Positions 62,780 to 64,000 of a stretch of DNA of 64,000 nucleotides are shown one piece after another. Position 1 is the first letter of the stretch; every line of letters starts with the position of its first letter. The DNA lies in the NCBI GenBank assembly GCA_030710605.1, contig CP092884.1, forward strand, positions 16,659,483 to 16,723,482. Direction: 5' to 3'. This DNA is from Cordylochernes scorpioides. Taxonomy: Eukaryota > Arthropoda > Arachnida > Pseudoscorpiones > Chernetidae. A program made the position numbers and the translations under genes. The notes below the pieces were generated by a model. It saw only the letters and a list, made by a program, of their open reading frames with translations, ran no database searches and had not been told where the DNA came from.

Positions 62780-64000
62780 AACTAATGCCCGCATTGGCGA
62801 ATTCATATACATTTATATTGCGAATTCATGTATATATTGGGAAATTCATATCTGTATTGGTTAAATTCATACACTCATTGGTACATCCATACCTGTTTTT
62901 TGGAAATTCATACATGTAGCAGTTAATACATACCCGCTTTGACAAATTCATACTCGCATTGGTGAATTGATACCTGTATTGGCAAATTCACATCCGTACT
63001 AGTGAATTGATATCTGTATTGGCAAATTCATATCCGTACTGGTAAATTGATACCTGTATAGGCAAATTCATACCCGTACTAGTAAATTGATACCTGTATA
63101 GGGAAATTCATATCCGTACTGGTAAATTGATACCTGTATAGGCAAATTCATACCCGTACTGGTAAATTGATACCTGTATAGGCAAATTCATACCCGTACT
63201 GGTAAATTGATACCTGTATTGGCAATTTATATCCCTACTGGTAAATTGATACCTGTATTGGCAAATTCATACCCGTACTGGTAAATTGATACCTGTATTG
63301 GCAAATTCATACCCGTACTGGTTAATTGATATCTGTATTGGCAAATTCATACCCGTACTGGTAAGTTGATACCTGTATAGGCGAATTCATTATCCGTACT
63401 GGTAAGTTGATACCTGTATTGGCAAATTCATACCCGTTCTGGTAAGTTGATACCTGTATAGGCGAATTCATTATCCGTACTGGTAAGTTGATACCTGTAT
63501 TGGCAAATTCATATCCGTGCTGGTAAATTGATACCAGTATTGGCAAATTCATATCCGTACTGGTAAATTTATACCTGTATTGGAAAATTCATATCCGTAC
63601 TGGCAAATTGATACCTGTATTGTAAAATTCATATCCGTACTGGTAAATTGATACCTGTATTGGCAAATTCATACCCGTACTAGTAAATTGATACCTGTAT
63701 TGGAAAATTCTTATCCGTACTGGTAAATTGTTACCTGTATTGGAAAATTTTTATTCGTTCTGGTATATTGATACCTGTATTGGCAAATTCTTATTCGTGC
63801 AGGTAAATTTATATCTGTATTGGCAAATTCTCATTCGTGCTGGTAAATTGTAACCTGTATTGGCAAATTCATATCCGTACTGGTAAATTGATACATGCAT
63901 TTGAAAATTCATATCCGTACTGGCAAATTGGTACCTGTAATGGGAAATTCTATCCGTACTGGCAAATTGATACTAGTATTGGGAATTTCATATCCGTACT
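62780..64000. repeat. 40-bp minisatellite running off the window edge
   Basis: About 30 copies of GTACTGGTAAATTGATACCT plus GTATTGGCAAATTCATATCC. The first copies (62780-62990) are irregular and later ones are regular, as expected at the edge of an array. The minus-strand 76-codon ORF at 63322 is repeat-derived. Confidence 0.95.

Noticed and set aside
62780..64000. CRISPR array, from regularly spaced repeats
   Set aside because: There are no unique spacers; units are contiguous 40-bp copies and the genome is eukaryotic.

Overview
The window is AT-rich eukaryotic DNA from an arthropod, most probably an insect. Only one host coding segment is recognised: a single immunoglobulin-domain exon of the beaten-path (Beat) family on the plus strand (about 24909-25108), followed by a consensus splice donor. 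Nearly everything else is mobile or tandemly repeated DNA, as in a very long intron or a gene-poor region. The species cannot be fixed from the sequence.

Layout. 1-3.6 kb: a possible LTR, a 286-bp higher-order satellite, a tRNA-Glu-like sequence and a hammerhead-ribozyme relic. 3657-13040: composite element A, bounded by inverted repeats of about 417 bp of a Tc1/mariner-superfamily transposon, holding that transposon's broken transposase, a truncated Jockey/CR1-type LINE and a Ty3/Gypsy (Mag-like) LTR retrotransposon. 13.2-17.2 kb: a palindromic MITE, then three 5'-truncated Penelope-like elements, two in tandem facing a third. 18081-20159: a young deleted LTR retrotransposon with near-identical LTRs, a TGGTC target duplication and, inside its single ORF, what looks like a captured host fragment of a chitin-binding (peritrophin-A) protein. 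20-36 kb: MITEs, SINEs, minisatellites, the Beat exon and an unrecognised 122-codon ORF. 36041-45305: composite element B, in opposite orientation to A and sharing its nested structure, further interrupted by an intact Tc1-like transposon and a minisatellite-bearing insertion. 45.5-64 kb: two well-formed hammerhead ribozymes, pogo/Tigger-like MITEs, SINE copies, a GT-rich array with two related retroposon insertions, a dead mariner and a 40-bp minisatellite running off the right edge.

How the parts relate. A and B share an internal junction between the LTR retrotransposon and the DNA transposon, their similarity stops exactly at the terminal repeats, and their flanks are unrelated. This points to a DNA transposon that moved as a unit of about 9 kb carrying a nested retrotransposon. 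B's copy of the retrotransposon differs from A's by a Tc1 insertion whose empty site survives in A. The hammerhead motifs fall in or near Penelope-type sequences and foldback elements. All coordinates, fold proposals and similarities are hand readings; no search or alignment program was run.
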